Shown here piece by piece: positions 27,446-35,782 of a stretch of 64,000 nucleotides of DNA. The notes beneath the pieces are model-generated. The model did no database searches. It was given only the letters and a program-made list of their open reading frames with translations, and was not told the origin of the DNA. The position numbers were made by a program, and so were the translations under genes. Origin of the DNA: JBJHCA01 sp050485785 (GTDB taxonomy: Bacteria; Bacteroidota; Bacteroidia; Chitinophagales; Saprospiraceae); assembly GCA_050485785.1 (NCBI GenBank), contig JBJHCA010000005.1, positions 1 through 64,000 on the forward strand, written 5' to 3'. The first letter of the stretch is position 1; every line of letters starts with the position of its first letter.

Positions 27446-28027
27446 ATGTTTAAGAAGAAAAAAAAGGCAATGAGTCATCAGGAACAAAAAGATATATCAA
27501 AAAAAAACCGGGAAAACGGTACCGAAAAAGCTGATATCAGCCCAAATCCGGAAATAAGTGACAGCACTGTGAACACCGGTGAACAGGAAGAACAAGGACA
27601 AAATCCAGCGGATATTCAGCAGTCTTACGAAGAGTTGCAGGAAAAATACATACGCCTGTATGCCGAATTTGACAACTACCGAAAAAGAACCCAGCGTGAG
27701 CAGCTCGACATTATTCGTTCTGCTTCTGCCGACCTGATGAAACAAATACTTCCTGTACTGGATGATTTTGATCGCGCCAGACAGGCAGAGCAATTCAGTG
27801 ACGGAGTGAGCATGGTGTACGAAAAGTTGCAAAAAATACTGGCAGCAAAGGGATTGAGGCCTATGGATACCCATCATGCGGACTTTGATGCCGAGTTTCA
27901 CGAAGCCATAACGGAGATTCCCGCTCCCGATGAAAAACTGAAGGGAAAAATTGTGGACACTATCGAAAAAGGATACTACCTGAACGACAAAATTCTGAGG
28001 TATGCCAAAGTAGTAGTCGGCAAATAG
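27446..28027 (+). CDS. grpE: Nucleotide exchange factor GrpE
   Basis: GrpE releases ADP from DnaK in the Hsp70 cycle. The 193-aa product has a charged, low-complexity N-terminus, a long coiled-coil helix (about residues 60-110) with the family core YAEFDNYRKRTQREQ, and the C-terminal beta domain ending EKGYYLNDKILRYAKVVV. A GTG frame opens at 27428, but the ATG at 27446 is preferred. It precedes dnaJ by 37 bases. dnaK is not in the window. The shared upstream palindrome suggests heat control. Confidence 0.95.
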   Translation: MFKKKKKAMSHQEQKDISKKNRENGTEKADISPNPEISDSTVNTGEQEEQGQNPADIQQSYEELQEKYIRLYAEFDNYRKRTQREQLDIIRSASADLMKQILPVLDDFDRARQAEQFSDGVSMVYEKLQKILAAKGLRPMDTHHADFDAEFHEAITEIPAPDEKLKGKIVDTIEKGYYLNDKILRYAKVVVGK

Positions 28028-28064
28028 CTTTTAATTGATAACATTTTTTTGATCCGCAATCACC

Positions 28065-29231
28065 ATGGCAAAACGCGATTACTACGAGATACTCGGTGTC
28101 GATAAATCGGCTTCCGATGAAGCTATCAAAAAGGCTTACCGAAAAGTGGCCATGAAGTATCACCCTGATAAAAATCCGGGCGATACCGCAGCCGAAGAGA
28201 AGTTCAAGGAGGCTGCCGAAGCTTACAGTGTGCTGAGTGATCCCGATAAAAAAGCCCGCTATGACCGCATGGGACATGCGGCTTTTGAAGCTTACGGTCA
28301 ACAGGCCAGCGGCCAGGGATACCGCTATCAGAATGTTGAAGACATTTTTGAACAGTTTGGTGATATTTTCGGCAGAGGCGGCTCCCCTTTCGAGTCATTT
28401 TTTGGTGGGGGGCAGCAGCGCAGAGCTCAGGGACAACGGGGAAACAATCTCCGCATAAAAGTTAAGCTCACCCTGGAAGAAATAGCCAAAGGAGTAACAA
28501 AAAAGATCAAGGTCAATAAAAAGATAACCTGCAAAACCTGCAGCGGCAGCGGTGCAGAAAATTCTTCTTCAGTAAACACTTGTAACACCTGTCATGGCTC
28601 AGGATACGTGAGGCAAATCAGAAGCACCTTTCTTGGACAGATGCAAACCACTACCACATGCCCCGCATGTAACGGAAGTGGTCAGCAAATAACCAGCAAG
28701 TGCAAATCATGCAACGGTCTGGGCGCAAATCAGGGCGAAGAAGTGTTGGAAATCAAGGTGCCGGCTGGCGTGGCCGACGGTATGCAACTTTCGCTGATGG
28801 GCAAAGGCAATGCCGGATTGCAGGGTGGTCCTCCGGGTGACTTGCTCATCCAGATTGAGGAAGAAACCCATGAACATTTTAACCGTGACGGCAACAACCT
28901 GATTTACGACCTGTATCTCAATTTTGCCGATGCAGCACTGGGAGCTTCACTTGAAATCCCAACACTGGAAGGAATGGCGAGAATCTCAGTTCCTGCCGGA
29001 ACCCAAAGCGGAAAAATATTCCGCCTTCGCGATAAGGGTTTGCCCGAGCTCCAAAGCAATCGCATGGGTGACTTGCTGGTACATGTCAATATCTGGACGC
29101 CAAAATCATTGAGCTCCGAAGAAAAGGCCATACTCCAGAAACTGAAGGAATCACCTAACTTTAAGCCATCGCCTCAGCAGTCAGAAAAAGGATTTTTTCA
29201 CCGGATGCGCGAATACTTCAGCGGAAACTAA
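28065..29231 (+). CDS. dnaJ: Chaperone protein DnaJ
   Basis: Type I Hsp40 of 388 aa that delivers substrates to DnaK. It has the J domain with HPD (MKYHPDKNPGD), a Gly/Phe-rich stretch (FEQFGDIFGRGGSPFESFFGGG), and the zinc-binding region with four CxxCxGxG-type repeats: CKTCSGSG, CNTCHGSG, CPACNGSG and CKSCNGLG, the last with Leu for the usual residue. Substrate-binding beta domains follow. It ends only six bases before the gldH start, so chaperone and gliding-lipoprotein genes are probably co-transcribed. Confidence 0.97.
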   Translation: MAKRDYYEILGVDKSASDEAIKKAYRKVAMKYHPDKNPGDTAAEEKFKEAAEAYSVLSDPDKKARYDRMGHAAFEAYGQQASGQGYRYQNVEDIFEQFGDIFGRGGSPFESFFGGGQQRRAQGQRGNNLRIKVKLTLEEIAKGVTKKIKVNKKITCKTCSGSGAENSSSVNTCNTCHGSGYVRQIRSTFLGQMQTTTTCPACNGSGQQITSKCKSCNGLGANQGEEVLEIKVPAGVADGMQLSLMGKGNAGLQGGPPGDLLIQIEEETHEHFNRDGNNLIYDLYLNFADAALGASLEIPTLEGMARISVPAGTQSGKIFRLRDKGLPELQSNRMGDLLVHVNIWTPKSLSSEEKAILQKLKESPNFKPSPQQSEKGFFHRMREYFSGN

Positions 29232-29237
29232 TTTGTT

Positions 29238-29747
29238 TTGAATTTTCTTTATTGGTCGATTATTCCTGTCTCTGTAATCTTGCTTCTGCTCTCAGCCTGC
29301 AGCAAGCCTCCTTACTTTGAGAATGAACATCACTTCGACGGGAGCTGGTCAATGGGAGATACAGTAACTTACCGGTTCGGAATTTCAGATACTGCTACAG
29401 TTTTTGATGTGGATTTGCATGTTCACTTTGATCATGAGATTTATCCATATCAGAATCTCTATGTCAAAACCATTACGACTTTTCCCGACGGTGAAGCGTA
29501 CGAACAATTGCTCTCACTGAACCTTTTTACCCGGATAGGATATGTTGAAGGACCCTGTAAAGGCAGTGAGTGCATTGTGGAAATTCCGTTGCAGCAACAG
29601 GTCTTCTTTCCTCATGCAGGACAATACATTCTGCAAATTATGCCATGGATGCGAATTGATGAGATCTCCGGCATACACAGCCTTGTGCTCAGACTGACCC
29701 AACTGGACATGGAGCGAAGCCACGCAGAAGGGGCTGATCAGGGCTAG
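29238..29747 (+). CDS. gldH: GldH-like gliding motility lipoprotein
   Basis: A 169-aa lipoprotein: hydrophobic N-terminus ending in the lipobox LLSACSK. After it come the family features YFENEHHFDGSW, the YPYQNLYVKTITTFP block and HAGQYILQIMPWMRIDEISGIHS, close to the G.Y...l.q.MR...L.GI pattern of GldH. GldH is needed for gliding in some Bacteroidota but is found in many non-gliding ones, so motility cannot be inferred. It uses a TTG start six bases after dnaJ, and its TAG stop abuts the stop codon of the convergent DUF4159 gene with no base between. Confidence 0.8.
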   Translation: MNFLYWSIIPVSVILLLLSACSKPPYFENEHHFDGSWSMGDTVTYRFGISDTATVFDVDLHVHFDHEIYPYQNLYVKTITTFPDGEAYEQLLSLNLFTRIGYVEGPCKGSECIVEIPLQQQVFFPHAGQYILQIMPWMRIDEISGIHSLVLRLTQLDMERSHAEGADQG

Positions 29748-30443
29748 CTAGGGATTGCTGAAAACATATTGAATCAAGTTGGCCCCCATTCTTAGTGCCT
29801 TTTCGCGGATTTCCGGCGGGTTGCCATGCACTTCGGGGTCTTCCCAGCCATTGCCCAGATCCGATTCATACGAATAAAAACTCACCAGCCTGCCTTCCCA
29901 TATCAATCCAAATCCCTGAGGTGGTAATCCGTCATGTTCGTGTATCTTCGGCAATCCACCGGGAAAACTGAATTTCTGATGATAAATCGGGTGATCAAAG
30001 GGCAATTCAACAAACTCCAGCTCCGGAAAAACTTTCTTCATGGCCGGCCGTACAAATGGATCCATGCCATAATTATCGTCGATATGCAAAAATCCGCCGC
30101 CAATCAGATACTGCCTGAGAGTGCGTGCTTCAATGTCATTGAACACCACGTTGCCATGTCCGGTCATGTAAATAAACGGATAGTTGAATATTTCAAAACT
30201 GCCGGGTTCAACGGTGGCATATTCCGGATCAAAAGCCGTCTGTAGATGCTGGTTGCAAAATTCTGCCAGATTAGGCAATGCCGTCGGGTTGGAATACCAG
30301 TCACCACCACCGCCATACTTGAGCAAAGCCAGTCTCAATACCGGCCTCTCTGCGTTTTCTTCTACCACAATGGCTCTCGAAAACGCTGCACTGCAAATCG
30401 CAATCAGCAGCAAACCGGCTGCCGTCATCAAAAAATGCTTCAT
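29748..30443 (-). CDS. DUF4159 family exported protein
   Basis: A 231-aa protein with a signal peptide (FLMTAAGLLLIAICSAAFS) and the whole DUF4159 domain: LALLKYGGGGDWYSNPTALPNL, YPFIYMTGHGNVVFND, LRQYLIGGGFLHIDDNYGMD and HPIYHQKFSFPGG. The fold resembles a glutamine-amidotransferase-like (ThuA-like) Rossmann domain, with no proven activity. Often part of larger BatA-type or peptidase-associated membrane proteins, here it is free-standing. It follows rsmE by six bases, so the two form an operon. Confidence 0.88.
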   Translation of the reverse strand: MKHFLMTAAGLLLIAICSAAFSRAIVVEENAERPVLRLALLKYGGGGDWYSNPTALPNLAEFCNQHLQTAFDPEYATVEPGSFEIFNYPFIYMTGHGNVVFNDIEARTLRQYLIGGGFLHIDDNYGMDPFVRPAMKKVFPELEFVELPFDHPIYHQKFSFPGGLPKIHEHDGLPPQGFGLIWEGRLVSFYSYESDLGNGWEDPEVHGNPPEIREKALRMGANLIQYVFSNP

Positions 30444-30449
30444 GGATAC

Positions 30450-31172
30450 TTATTTCATGTTGAGCTGATCCAGTCTCCGCTTGAGCTGTATGGAATGAAC
30501 GGCAAGAATGCCGGCGGTTTCTACCCGCAACCGTACAGGACCCAAACTTACCGGAACAAATCCGAAATGCGATGTCAACTCCAGCTCTTCAGCTGAAAAA
30601 TCACCCTCGGGACCAATCATTACGATAACGTCATGCCCCGGTGTATGTTTCATGAAAAGCTCAACTTCGGGTTTAGCCAGAGTGCTTGCAATAAATCGCT
30701 CTCCCTTTGAATCTTTTACCGATTCCGCAAATTCCACCAAATCCGTCAGCGGATTTAGTTCAGGCATGAATACTTGCAGTGATTGCTTCATGGCTGTCTC
30801 TACCACCTTTTCCAAACGGTCTGCACGCAATGTCCTCCGCTCTGAATGCTTGCATATCAAAGGTGTTATGGCACTGATACCCGCTTCCGTGGCTTTCTCC
30901 AAAAACCATTCAAACCGCGCAATATTCTTGGTAGGTGCAATGGCCAGGTGAAGGGAAGGCTGGGGTTCATGTGCGGTGCGCTCAGCAATGTTCACATGAA
31001 CCTCATCACGGCCGGCACTCACTATGATGCCTTTCATCATCAGGCCCTGCCCGTCAGTACAGGCCACGGTATCGCCTACTTTCAAGCGCATTACCTTTGT
31101 GCAGTGCCGTGCTTCAGCATCCCTGATCACGGCAGTTCCCTCATCACTCAGTGATGCTATAAACAATTGCAT
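30450..31172 (-). CDS. rsmE: 16S rRNA (uracil1498-N3)-methyltransferase
   Basis: RsmE methylates U1498 of 16S rRNA using S-adenosylmethionine. The 240-aa product has the N-terminal PUA-like domain (HCTKVMRLKVGDTVACTDGQG), and the SPOUT/trefoil-knot domain with KNIARFEWFLEKATEAG, ICKHSERRTLRADRL and the knot itself: VIVMIGPEGDFSAEEL and VSLGPVRLRVETAGILAV. An in-frame start at 31196 is unlikely because a perfect -7 box overlaps it; ATG at 31172 gives the usual length. Confidence 0.95.
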   Translation of the reverse strand: MQLFIASLSDEGTAVIRDAEARHCTKVMRLKVGDTVACTDGQGLMMKGIIVSAGRDEVHVNIAERTAHEPQPSLHLAIAPTKNIARFEWFLEKATEAGISAITPLICKHSERRTLRADRLEKVVETAMKQSLQVFMPELNPLTDLVEFAESVKDSKGERFIASTLAKPEVELFMKHTPGHDVIVMIGPEGDFSAEELELTSHFGFVPVSLGPVRLRVETAGILAVHSIQLKRRLDQLNMK

Positions 31173-31193
31173 ACCTTGTTTTTTAACCCGACA

Positions 31194-31201
31194 CAAATAT
31201 A
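31194..31201 (-). promoter_or_regulatory. -7 box of rsmE-DUF4159
   Basis: Minus-strand TATATTTG, a perfect TAnnTTTG match about 20 bases before the rsmE ATG. It overlaps the alternative upstream start codon and so helps fix the start. Confidence 0.45.
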
Positions 31202-31345
31202 CTCCCCCAATTTAAACTTCAGGTAGCCCGCTCAAAGATGCACTGAAATGAACTGTCCAGGTTAATCCTGTTTTACCAGGATTCCCGGGCCTCTAAACCG
31301 GCAGGCGTTGGTAGTTTCCACAATACATGCCCTGATACGGCATAC

Positions 31346-31777
31346 TTAACAAGCGCAATCAAACTCGCGTCGCAAATCTATTACCGTTACCAGCCTGGCT
31401 TCATCCGTACATTCGGCAATCACCATTCGGATCAGGCGGTTGCCTTCTGCATAGCCCTGGTATGCCCGGGATGGACAAGGACTGTCATCGGGTCTTGATC
31501 GTGCCACATCTTCTCTGGCAGTGTTCAGCAAACCGGCCACGTCTGCCCTAGAAATATACCGGCATTCCATCCTGCAGCGGCCATGCTGAGTAATGCGCAA
31601 AGGTTTACCGCGATACTCCAGCGTTATGGACTCATCATCAATATCCCCGACAGGTGGCGGTAGTTCCGGTATTCCCGGCCGCAGCCAGTAAAACAGCAAA
31701 GTGAGTAGCAGTACCAAGGCAAGCAATGCCAGCCGGAACATTCCCGATGCCTTATACCTTCTTTGAAACTTTGTCAT
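31346..31777 (-). CDS. Membrane-anchored DUF4258 protein
   Basis: A 143-aa protein with an N-terminal transmembrane helix (ALLALVLLLTLLFYW, about residues 14-28) and a C-terminal domain resembling DUF4258: ITQHGRCRMECRYISRADVAGLL follows the Tx.HA..RM..R.Is..ev pattern, ending VTVIDLRREFDCAC. DUF4258 domains look like small RelE/BrnT-type folds, often in toxin-like proteins, but catalytic evidence is lacking. It holds six cysteines in the exported portion, including the CxC at the C-terminus, suggesting disulfides or metal binding. Start ATG at 31777 avoids overlap with the divergent DUF445 gene. Confidence 0.68.
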   Translation of the reverse strand: MTKFQRRYKASGMFRLALLALVLLLTLLFYWLRPGIPELPPPVGDIDDESITLEYRGKPLRITQHGRCRMECRYISRADVAGLLNTAREDVARSRPDDSPCPSRAYQGYAEGNRLIRMVIAECTDEARLVTVIDLRREFDCAC

Positions 31778-31798
31778 ACTCTTTTGTTGTTTGATCAC

Positions 31799-31806
31799 TA
31801 ATTTTG
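31799..31806 (+). promoter_or_regulatory. -7 box of the DUF445 gene
   Basis: TAATTTTG, a perfect TAnnTTTG box ending seven bases before the ATG at 31814, so the transcript would be leaderless or nearly so. No -33 box at good spacing. Confidence 0.35.
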
Positions 31807-31813
31807 AGCTTAC

Positions 31814-32530
31814 ATGCAAACCACAACTCTCCAACGCCCGGCTTCAAAACAATTTAAACGCAGTGTTGCCGCACTGGCCGTGGCTGTTTTACTTATTACT
31901 GCCCTGGCAGCCACCATGGGCTGGTGGGCAGTACTCATGGTCTCCATTTCAGCCTGCATAGGCTGGGGCACTAATTTTATTGCCGTAAAGATGCTGTTTC
32001 ATCCTAAAACAGAAAAGAAATTTGGCCTGTTAAGCATCCAGGGTATCTTTCCCAGACGTCAGCATCTGATCGCCGAAAATGTTGCCCGCATCGTTGCCGA
32101 AGAACTCATCGCTACGGAGGAAGTCAAAATGCTGGCCTTGCAACCACACCACCTGGATGTGATTCGCCGTCAGGTTAACGCTCGGGTTTCAGGCTTTCTT
32201 GAACATACCATGCCGCAGCATTTCCCCTTGCTAAGCATGGTGCTCAGTAAGCGTATGAAGGAAAGCATGAAAACTACCCTGCTATTGGAAGTGGATGAAA
32301 AACTGCCCGGCATGGTCAGCAGTTTTATGGATTATTTTGAAGGACAGGTTGACATGGAATCCATGATTCGCACTAAATTTGCAGCCCTGTCGTCAGATGA
32401 GCTCGAATCCGTGATGTACGATATGCTCAGAGAAGAGTTTCGATTTATCGAATGGGTCGGGCTCACCATCGGGCTGTTGATTGGGCTTGTTCAGGTTCTG
32501 ATCACCTGGCATTTTGTATTACCAAACTAA
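31814..32530 (+). CDS. DUF445 family membrane protein
   Basis: A 238-aa protein of the DUF445/YheB group. It has an N-terminal hydrophobic pair (AVAVLLITALAATMGWWAVLMVSISACIGWGT), the family core WGTNFIAVKMLFHP and GIFPRRQHLIAENVARIVAEEL, a helical middle section, and a final transmembrane helix (VGLTIGLLIGLVQVLITWHFV). Function is unknown; such proteins sit in the inner membrane. It precedes a small lipoprotein gene by 11 bases and SCO1, a likely three-gene unit. Confidence 0.85.
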   Translation: MQTTTLQRPASKQFKRSVAALAVAVLLITALAATMGWWAVLMVSISACIGWGTNFIAVKMLFHPKTEKKFGLLSIQGIFPRRQHLIAENVARIVAEELIATEEVKMLALQPHHLDVIRRQVNARVSGFLEHTMPQHFPLLSMVLSKRMKESMKTTLLLEVDEKLPGMVSSFMDYFEGQVDMESMIRTKFAALSSDELESVMYDMLREEFRFIEWVGLTIGLLIGLVQVLITWHFVLPN

Positions 32531-32541
32531 CTTTGAAGATA

Positions 32542-33021
32542 ATGAGAATTATAATTTTATTGGCCTTGCTCTGGACTTTTTCTGCCTGTGAACAGAGTGA
32601 CTCCCAACAAGAAAATGACTTGCAAGACGAAGCTCAGAATGACGAACTCCTCAGTCAAGTTCTGGCTCTTGACCGGGAAACCATGGAAATTCACGATGAA
32701 GTGATGCCTTATACGGATGACATGGAGCTGGTACAGCGCCAGTTACAAAGTATTTACGACCGGGCAGAAGGAACGGATCGTTTTGACCCCGCCATGGAAA
32801 ACCGCATTCTGGAGGCCATTGCCGAGCTGGATGAAGCCTATTTTGCCATGATGGACTGGATGCAGGAGTACAAAATTTACCATCTGCAAAAGGATCGTCC
32901 TTCTGAAGAACTGTTGGAGTATTATACCACCGAGCGGGAAAAAATTACCGAGATCGGCAGAAAAATGAAAAACAGCCTGCTAAGGGGGCAAAATCTCTTA
33001 CAGGAACTAGGTAAAAAGTAA
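32542..33021 (+). CDS. Small coiled-coil lipoprotein
   Basis: A 159-aa lipoprotein with a signal ending in the lipobox WTFSACEQ, followed by an acidic linker and helices with the stretch MEIHDEVMPYTDDMELVQRQL. Proteins of this type in Bacteroidota are often loosely labelled 'viral A-type inclusion protein', from coiled-coil similarity only; no function is known. The longer frame from 32452 overlaps the DUF445 gene and is discarded. It precedes the SCO1 gene by eight bases. Confidence 0.75.
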   Translation: MRIIILLALLWTFSACEQSDSQQENDLQDEAQNDELLSQVLALDRETMEIHDEVMPYTDDMELVQRQLQSIYDRAEGTDRFDPAMENRILEAIAELDEAYFAMMDWMQEYKIYHLQKDRPSEELLEYYTTEREKITEIGRKMKNSLLRGQNLLQELGKK

Positions 33022-33029
33022 ATGCTTTT

Positions 33030-33740
33030 ATGACACTTTCCCATCTTGTTGCAGCTTGTTTTGGTTTTTTTATAACTCTTTGTTGCGCAGTTTCCTGCGC
33101 TGAAGTTGAAGAAGAACCTGTTGTGCTGCTCAACCGCAGCAGTTCCGTGATGAATGCAGAAGGCCCCTTGCCCATCCTGGGAGAAAGAACCATTTCCCCC
33201 GCTGAATCCGGAACAGGGTACGATACGGTATATCATACCATTCCACCTTTCAGCTTTGTGGATCAGGACAGCCAGATCATTACCGAAGCTTCCGTGGACG
33301 GGAAACTGTATGTGGTTGATTTCTTCTTCACCAGTTGCCCTACTATTTGCCCGGTAATGAAAAAGAACATGATAGTGTTTTATGAAGCCTTTAAAGATGA
33401 CGACCGCATTCTGATCCTCAGCCACTCCATTGATACGCGTAATGATTCCGTCCCTGTACTCAGAAGATATGCCAGCCTAATGGATGTTAACACAGACCGG
33501 TGGAAGTTTCTGACCGGCAACAGAGATCATATTTATGACCTGGCCCGTGAGTACCTGGTATCTGCTCACGAGGATCCCAAAGCCCCCGGAGGATATACCC
33601 ATAGCGGCAATTTTATGCTGATCGATTCACAGCGCCGCATCAGAGGCTATTACGATGGAACCAGGGAAGAACATGTCGGCATTCTTATCCGCGATATGAA
33701 GCGCTTATTGGATGAAACCTTTGGTTTAGCACCAAGGTAG
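33030..33740 (+). CDS. SCO1/SenC family copper/redox protein
   Basis: A 236-aa exported thioredoxin-fold protein. The hydrophobic start (HLVAACFGFFITLCCAVSCA) is a signal or lipoprotein segment. The metal/redox motif FFFTSCPTICPVMKKNM (CxxxC) and the distal His in GGYTHSGNFMLID are the three copper ligands of SCO proteins, which help assemble the CuA centre of cytochrome oxidase. No oxidase genes lie nearby. A copy of the CTCTTTGT element overlaps the signal-peptide codons. Confidence 0.9.
   Translation: MTLSHLVAACFGFFITLCCAVSCAEVEEEPVVLLNRSSSVMNAEGPLPILGERTISPAESGTGYDTVYHTIPPFSFVDQDSQIITEASVDGKLYVVDFFFTSCPTICPVMKKNMIVFYEAFKDDDRILILSHSIDTRNDSVPVLRRYASLMDVNTDRWKFLTGNRDHIYDLAREYLVSAHEDPKAPGGYTHSGNFMLIDSQRRIRGYYDGTREEHVGILIRDMKRLLDETFGLAPR
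33065..33100 (+). repeat. CTCTTTGT-hairpin element, copy D (within SCO1)
   Basis: A T run, then ATAACTCTTTGTTGCGCA and a GCGCAG-TTTC-CTGCGC hairpin. The first 25 bases match copy C at 22 positions. It lies inside the codons of the SCO1 signal peptide, so chance or coding constraint is possible. Confidence 0.3.
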
Positions 33741-33755
33741 ACTCGTTTTTTAATC

Positions 33756-33787
33756 TTTGGTTGTGCCGCAAAAAACTTGTACTTTTG
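33756..33787 (+). promoter_or_regulatory. Promoter of pdhB
   Basis: TTTG (33756-33759), exactly 20 bases, then TACTTTTG (33780-33787): a perfect Bacteroidota vegetative promoter, with the ATG 36 bases further on. Best promoter in the window. Confidence 0.75.
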
Positions 33788-33823
33788 CACCACTTTTTGT
33801 GAATACTTTTAATTTCCCGATAT

Positions 33824-34804
33824 ATGGCAAGAGTTTTAGCACTGCGTGACGCCCTTCGCGAAGCAATGGAAGAGGAAATGCGCAGAGATGATTCTGTATT
33901 TCTGATGGGTGAAGAAGTTGCTGAATACAATGGAGCATATAAGGTCAGTAAAGGAATGCTGGAAGAATTTGGCTCTCAACGCGTAATTGACACACCCATT
34001 GCTGAACTGGGATTTGCCGGCATTGGTGTAGGTGCTGCTCTCAATGGCCTCAAACCCATTGTTGAATTCATGACATGGAATTTTGCCGTTCTGGCATTTG
34101 ACCAGATTGTAAACGGTGCCGCTAAATACTATCACATGTCAGCCGGTAAGTTCAACTGCCCGGTGGTTTTCAGAGGCCCCAGCGGATGTGCAGGTCAGCT
34201 CGGACAGCAACATTCCCAATCATTTGAAAGCTGGATGGCCAATGTGCCCGGTCTCAAAGTCATTTCCTGTACCGAACCCGCTGACGCCAAAGGCCTGCTT
34301 AAGTCAGCCATCCGCGATCAGGACCCGGTTTGTTTCATGGAATCTGAAATCGGTTATGCCTATACCGGTGAAGTGCCTGACGGCGAATACCTGGTTCCTA
34401 TTGGCAAGGCTATTGTGCGCCGTAAAGGCACTGATGTTACTCTGGTGTCCTATAACAAAATGATCCGTGTAGCATTGGAAGCTGCAGAATATCTGGAAAA
34501 GGAAGGCTATAATGCCGAAGTGATAGATCTTCGCACCATTAGGCCGCTCGATAGAGCTGCAATTCTGGAAAGCGTTAAGAAAACCAATCGCCTTGTGGTT
34601 GTAGATGAAGCCTGGCCATTCAGCGGTGTTTCAGCCGAAATAGCCTACGAAGTGCAACGCTTCGGTTTCGACTACCTGGATGCTCCGGTAATCCGCGTAA
34701 ACTCCGCAGACTCCTCCTGCGGATATGCCTCAACTATGGTAGAAGAATTTTTACCTTCCCCTGAAAAAGTAGTTAAAGCAGCCATGCAGGTGCTTTATGC
34801 TTAA
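33824..34804 (+). CDS. pdhB: Pyruvate dehydrogenase E1 component, beta subunit
   Basis: Beta half of the thiamine-diphosphate-dependent E1 of the pyruvate dehydrogenase complex. The 326-aa product shows DALREAMEEEMRRDDSVFLMGEEVAEYNGAYKVSKGM (with the Glu that activates thiamine), RVIDTPIAELGFAGIGVGAALNGLKP, FRGPSGCAGQLGQQHSQ and a C-terminal transketolase domain with DLRTIRPLD. The PDH subunit is favoured over branched-chain E1 because of the GAYKVSKG and GQQHSQ motifs. The alpha subunit and E2 are not in the window. It has its own strong promoter. Confidence 0.93.
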   Translation: MARVLALRDALREAMEEEMRRDDSVFLMGEEVAEYNGAYKVSKGMLEEFGSQRVIDTPIAELGFAGIGVGAALNGLKPIVEFMTWNFAVLAFDQIVNGAAKYYHMSAGKFNCPVVFRGPSGCAGQLGQQHSQSFESWMANVPGLKVISCTEPADAKGLLKSAIRDQDPVCFMESEIGYAYTGEVPDGEYLVPIGKAIVRRKGTDVTLVSYNKMIRVALEAAEYLEKEGYNAEVIDLRTIRPLDRAAILESVKKTNRLVVVDEAWPFSGVSAEIAYEVQRFGFDYLDAPVIRVNSADSSCGYASTMVEEFLPSPEKVVKAAMQVLYA

Positions 34805-34830
34805 TTTTGAAATCCACTAAACACAACATA

Positions 34831-35730
34831 ATGAAGTATTTATTTCCGGCTACTATATTAGTCATTTTTATGATTTGGTCAGCCTGCGGTCCTGACGGAC
34901 CGGATACCCCCGTGGTAACATTACAAACCGGCGATGATTCTCTGGCTTATGCCATCGGTGTTTTGAACGGTCAGAATATCAAGTCAGACCTTTTTTCATC
35001 CGTTGATGGTGAAGAGTTTAAGCAGGGTATTCGGGATGGCCTGGACGATGGAAACCTCAAGTACAGCGAAGAAGAGATTAACACCATTATTCAGGATTTT
35101 CTGTCCGAGCGTCGTCAGTCCGGTGTCAGCTACTCAGACGAAAAGATAAACAGGCTTTCTTATGCTTTTGGCGTTAGTATGTCTGCAAATCTTGAGCAGA
35201 TGGGAATTACCCAGGTTGACAAAGACATTATGGTAGCCGGCATGAACGATATCATGTCAGATGGCCAAAAAGCCATGAGTTTTGAAGATGCTCAGGTTTT
35301 TTTCAATACTCAGATGATGGTTGTGTCTGAACGCCGCCTGGCCGAGAACAGAGAAAAAGGACGTGCATTTCTGGAAGAAAATGCTGCCCGTCCGGAAGTA
35401 ACTACTACCACAAGCGGTCTCCAATACGAGATCGTTGAAGTAGGTACCGGCCCTAAGCCCGACGCCAACAGCAAAGTAAGGGTGCACTATCATGGCACCC
35501 TGATTGACGGCACCGTTTTTGACAGCTCTGTTAAACGGGGTCAACCTGCCGAATTTCCGGTTGGAGGCGTTATTCAGGGTTGGGTTGAAGCACTGCAGCT
35601 CATGCCTGAAGGCTCAAAATGGATCCTCTACATTCCTGCCGATCTGGCTTACGGTGAGCGTGGTTCAGGGCCTGTTATCGGCCCAGGGGCAACCCTGATC
35701 TTCGAAGTTGAGCTGCTCGAAATACTCTGA
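34831..35730 (+). CDS. Mip-like FKBP peptidyl-prolyl isomerase, lipoprotein (copy 1)
   Basis: A 299-aa exported foldase. The signal ends in a lipobox (MIWSACG). A helical dimerisation domain typical of Mip/FkpA (residues about 30-185, including two segments of the FKBP_N type) leads to a C-terminal FKBP domain: VRVHYHGTLIDGTVFDSSVKRG, VIQGWVEALQLMPEGSKWILYIPADLAYG and GPGATLIFEVELLEI. The active-site aromatic and Asp residues are in place. ATG at 34831 is preferred to a TTG at 34807. The next gene is a paralogue, 52 bases away. Confidence 0.93.
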   Translation: MKYLFPATILVIFMIWSACGPDGPDTPVVTLQTGDDSLAYAIGVLNGQNIKSDLFSSVDGEEFKQGIRDGLDDGNLKYSEEEINTIIQDFLSERRQSGVSYSDEKINRLSYAFGVSMSANLEQMGITQVDKDIMVAGMNDIMSDGQKAMSFEDAQVFFNTQMMVVSERRLAENREKGRAFLEENAARPEVTTTTSGLQYEIVEVGTGPKPDANSKVRVHYHGTLIDGTVFDSSVKRGQPAEFPVGGVIQGWVEALQLMPEGSKWILYIPADLAYGERGSGPVIGPGATLIFEVELLEIL

Positions 35731-35782
35731 TCTTAATTACATTTTCAGTCACCGGTGTAATGCCGGATACCAATTTTTCATT

